NCBI GenBank assembly: GCA_009705225.1
Contig: WLCQ01000004.1
Location: 1 to 43,550, forward strand
Source: Actinomycetota bacterium
GTDB taxonomy: Bacteria > Actinomycetota > Acidimicrobiia > Acidimicrobiales > Acidimicrobilacustridaceae
Direction: 5' to 3'
Length of the DNA: 43,550 nt
Positions 42,450 to 43,550 of this stretch are shown here, piece after piece; position 1 is the first letter of the stretch; every line of letters begins with the position of its first letter. A program made the position numbers and the translations under genes. Under the pieces are notes generated by a model. The model had not been told where the DNA came from and did not search any database. It saw only the letters and a list, made by a program, of their open reading frames with translations.

Positions 42450-43382
42450 TCAATAGGCGTCGAAATCGAGGAATTCGAACGCGCTGAGCTCGAAGCCTTG
42501 CTCGTCGAATTCATCGTGGTGGCGATGCAGGACGAGGGACAGAGGCGACGGCATCCGGGACTGCGGGAGAGGAAGGCCCCGGAAATGCACCATCGGTGCG
42601 CGTCCCCAATGGATCACGAAGGGGGTTCGATGCGTTCTGGCCACAGTGGCCGCAACCTGTCCACCAGGGAGCACCGCTGCCAGCGGATGTCGGACGAGAG
42701 TTTTGAGAACGACTCCGAACGGAACCCCGGCAACGCGTGTTCGCGTGGAGACGACGACCAAGTGCTCCGAGATGTGTACCCAGTAACGGAAACCGGGACG
42801 GGTGAGCCGCCAATGCAGTAGTTCCGGGCTCCAGTGAGGAGCGAAACCAACGGTGCTGGGATGCACGAAGCCGCTACTGGCGATCTCAGCGAAGACCTCA
42901 CTGTCGAAGAACGCAGGCGTCGCCTTCGCCACCGTGAAGCCACCGCCGGTGCCGACTGGCACGCACAGCGTGACAGGGAGCGGATCGAGTGCTCGCCATC
43001 CGAGGGTCGCAACCATCCGAGGCGCCGAGTTCGCATTCGCCACGCCAAGAATTCCATCGTGACCCAGATCGATCGCCCGCAGGTAGGAGTCCTCGACCGT
43101 TCGCCGGAACACACCACCTCCACGTGCATCAGGAGAGACGGCGAGGTCGACCCCAACGCCGAGAACCAGATCGCCGCCATCGGCAGAAACGAATTTCTGC
43201 GGGATGAGTGCGTAGTTTCCGAGTCGGCGGTCGGCTTCCTCAACGTTTCCCACGGCCGCGGGTCCCACCGGATTTCGCTCGTAATACCAGCGGAGCGACT
43301 CCAGCGTCAGGGGTTGCTCATGCTCGAACACCGTGTTGAGCAGCGCTGCGGTTCGCACCAATTCATCGTCGGAGAAGGTCAA
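42450..43382 (-). CDS. GNAT family acetyltransferase-like protein
   Basis: A 310-residue protein with an N-terminal GNAT fold. The acetyl-CoA loop is VSPDARGGGVFRRTVEDSY (82-100), followed by GILGVANANSAPRMVATLGW, the usual C-terminal helix of the motif. The remaining about 170 residues form a second GNAT-like or unknown half, as in other long surface-polysaccharide-associated GNATs. The start is a TTG that overlaps the preceding stop as TTGA, which points to translational coupling. It lies 67 bp upstream of the GT39 gene. Acceptor unknown; an amino-sugar or peptide amine is possible. Confidence 0.8.
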   Translation of the reverse strand: MTFSDDELVRTAALLNTVFEHEQPLTLESLRWYYERNPVGPAAVGNVEEADRRLGNYALIPQKFVSADGGDLVLGVGVDLAVSPDARGGGVFRRTVEDSYLRAIDLGHDGILGVANANSAPRMVATLGWRALDPLPVTLCVPVGTGGGFTVAKATPAFFDSEVFAEIASSGFVHPSTVGFAPHWSPELLHWRLTRPGFRYWVHISEHLVVVSTRTRVAGVPFGVVLKTLVRHPLAAVLPGGQVAATVARTHRTPFVIHWGRAPMVHFRGLPLPQSRMPSPLSLVLHRHHDEFDEQGFELSAFEFLDFDAY

Positions 43383-43550
43383 TCGCGGACCTCGTCGAGA
43401 ACCCCAGTCGGAAGATCCGGAACCGAGTCGCTCCGGCCACTCGCGTCGACCCGGCCTGCGTCGGAGGTGTCCCCCCGACGACGTTCCAGCATCGACCAGA
43501 TCGCATCGAAGCTGATCGCAGCAAACATGACAATCGAGATCTCGGCGGCC
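43379..43550 (-). CDS. C-terminal end of an unidentified, probably membrane, protein
   Basis: A frame open to the window edge encodes 56 residues, AAEISIVMFAAISFDAIWSM, then a basic LERRRGD and an acidic tail ending LDEVRD. The pattern is one membrane helix followed by a charged cytoplasmic tail. Its TGA stop overlaps the TTG start of the GNAT gene, which supports it as real and cotranscribed. Too little is visible to name a family. Confidence 0.6.
   Translation of the reverse strand, partial: AAEISIVMFAAISFDAIWSMLERRRGDTSDAGRVDASGRSDSVPDLPTGVLDEVRD

Noticed and set aside
42383-42514. N-terminal extension of the GT39 protein to an ATG at 42514
   Set aside because: It would overlap the GNAT gene by 65 bp and encodes Ser-rich sequence before the first membrane helix.
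1-43550. CRISPR arrays, tRNA or rRNA genes, insertion sequences, integrase or phage genes
   Set aside because: No regularly spaced repeats, no cloverleaf or rRNA-like stretches and no transposase or integrase motifs were seen in the intergenic sequence or in any supported frame; intergenic gaps are all under 200 bp.

Overview
The window comes from a moderately high-GC actinobacterium. The pointers are an AftD-like arabinofuranosyltransferase, GT87 and GT39 polyprenyl-sugar glycosyltransferases, two luciferase-like (F420/FMN) oxidoreductases, a class I fumarase, a DrrA/DrrB-type exporter, frequent GTG (and one TTG) starts, and several genes that seem to start directly downstream of a -10 element. 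The mix of amidohydrolases, acyl-CoA ligases, a CaiB-type CoA-transferase and thiolase/DUF35 pairs fits the Acidimicrobiia best. That placement is inference from gene content, because no rRNA or phylogenetic marker is present. I see no tRNA, rRNA, CRISPR array, insertion sequence, integrase or phage gene. No gene-free stretch exceeds 300 bases; the longest gaps are about 140 to 185 bp.

Layout. 1-2534: 3' end of an FAD-dependent oxidoreductase, a DUF2252 protein, and a purine-type phosphoribosyltransferase. 2576-7423 (minus): a complete BMP-type nucleoside ABC importer (lipoprotein, double ATPase, two permeases). 7565-11862: a GT87 glycosyltransferase, a flavodoxin, a DUF4239 membrane protein and a [4Fe-4S] fumarase. 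11887-28328: a dense catabolic patchwork of short operons. It holds an acyl-CoA ligase, zinc alcohol dehydrogenase, MarR regulator, amidohydrolases, a thiolase-like protein with its DUF35 partner, an alpha/beta hydrolase, a cupin dioxygenase-like protein, a D-aminoacylase-like amidohydrolase, an LLM oxidoreductase with an aldo/keto reductase, and a five-gene operon (NTF2-like, DrrA, DrrB, CaiB-type CoA-transferase, VOC). 28335-34413: a three-part membrane protein (PAP2-like, kinase-like, flippase-like), a potassium channel, a second acyl-CoA ligase and another amidohydrolase. 34597-43550: a cell-envelope block with an OafA-like acyltransferase carrying an SGNH domain, a 1474-residue AftD-like enzyme, a GT39 glycosyltransferase, a GNAT protein and the end of one more gene.

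How the parts fit. The importer and phosphoribosyltransferase make a plausible purine salvage unit. The central genes look like machinery for activating (ligase, CoA-transferase), oxidising (alcohol dehydrogenase, AKR, LLM) and cleaving (thiolase-like/DUF35, cupin, hydrolases, amidohydrolases) carbon skeletons as CoA thioesters; no complete pathway can be read off. The right-hand block and the GT87 gene probably build or decorate a surface arabinan or mannan type polymer. No single obviously new defence or mobile system is visible. The most unusual items are the three-part flippase-like protein, the thiolase-like protein without a visible N-terminal cysteine nucleophile, the AftD-like gene with two discoidin-like repeats, and a recurrent -10-like hexamer exactly 6 nt before several start codons.
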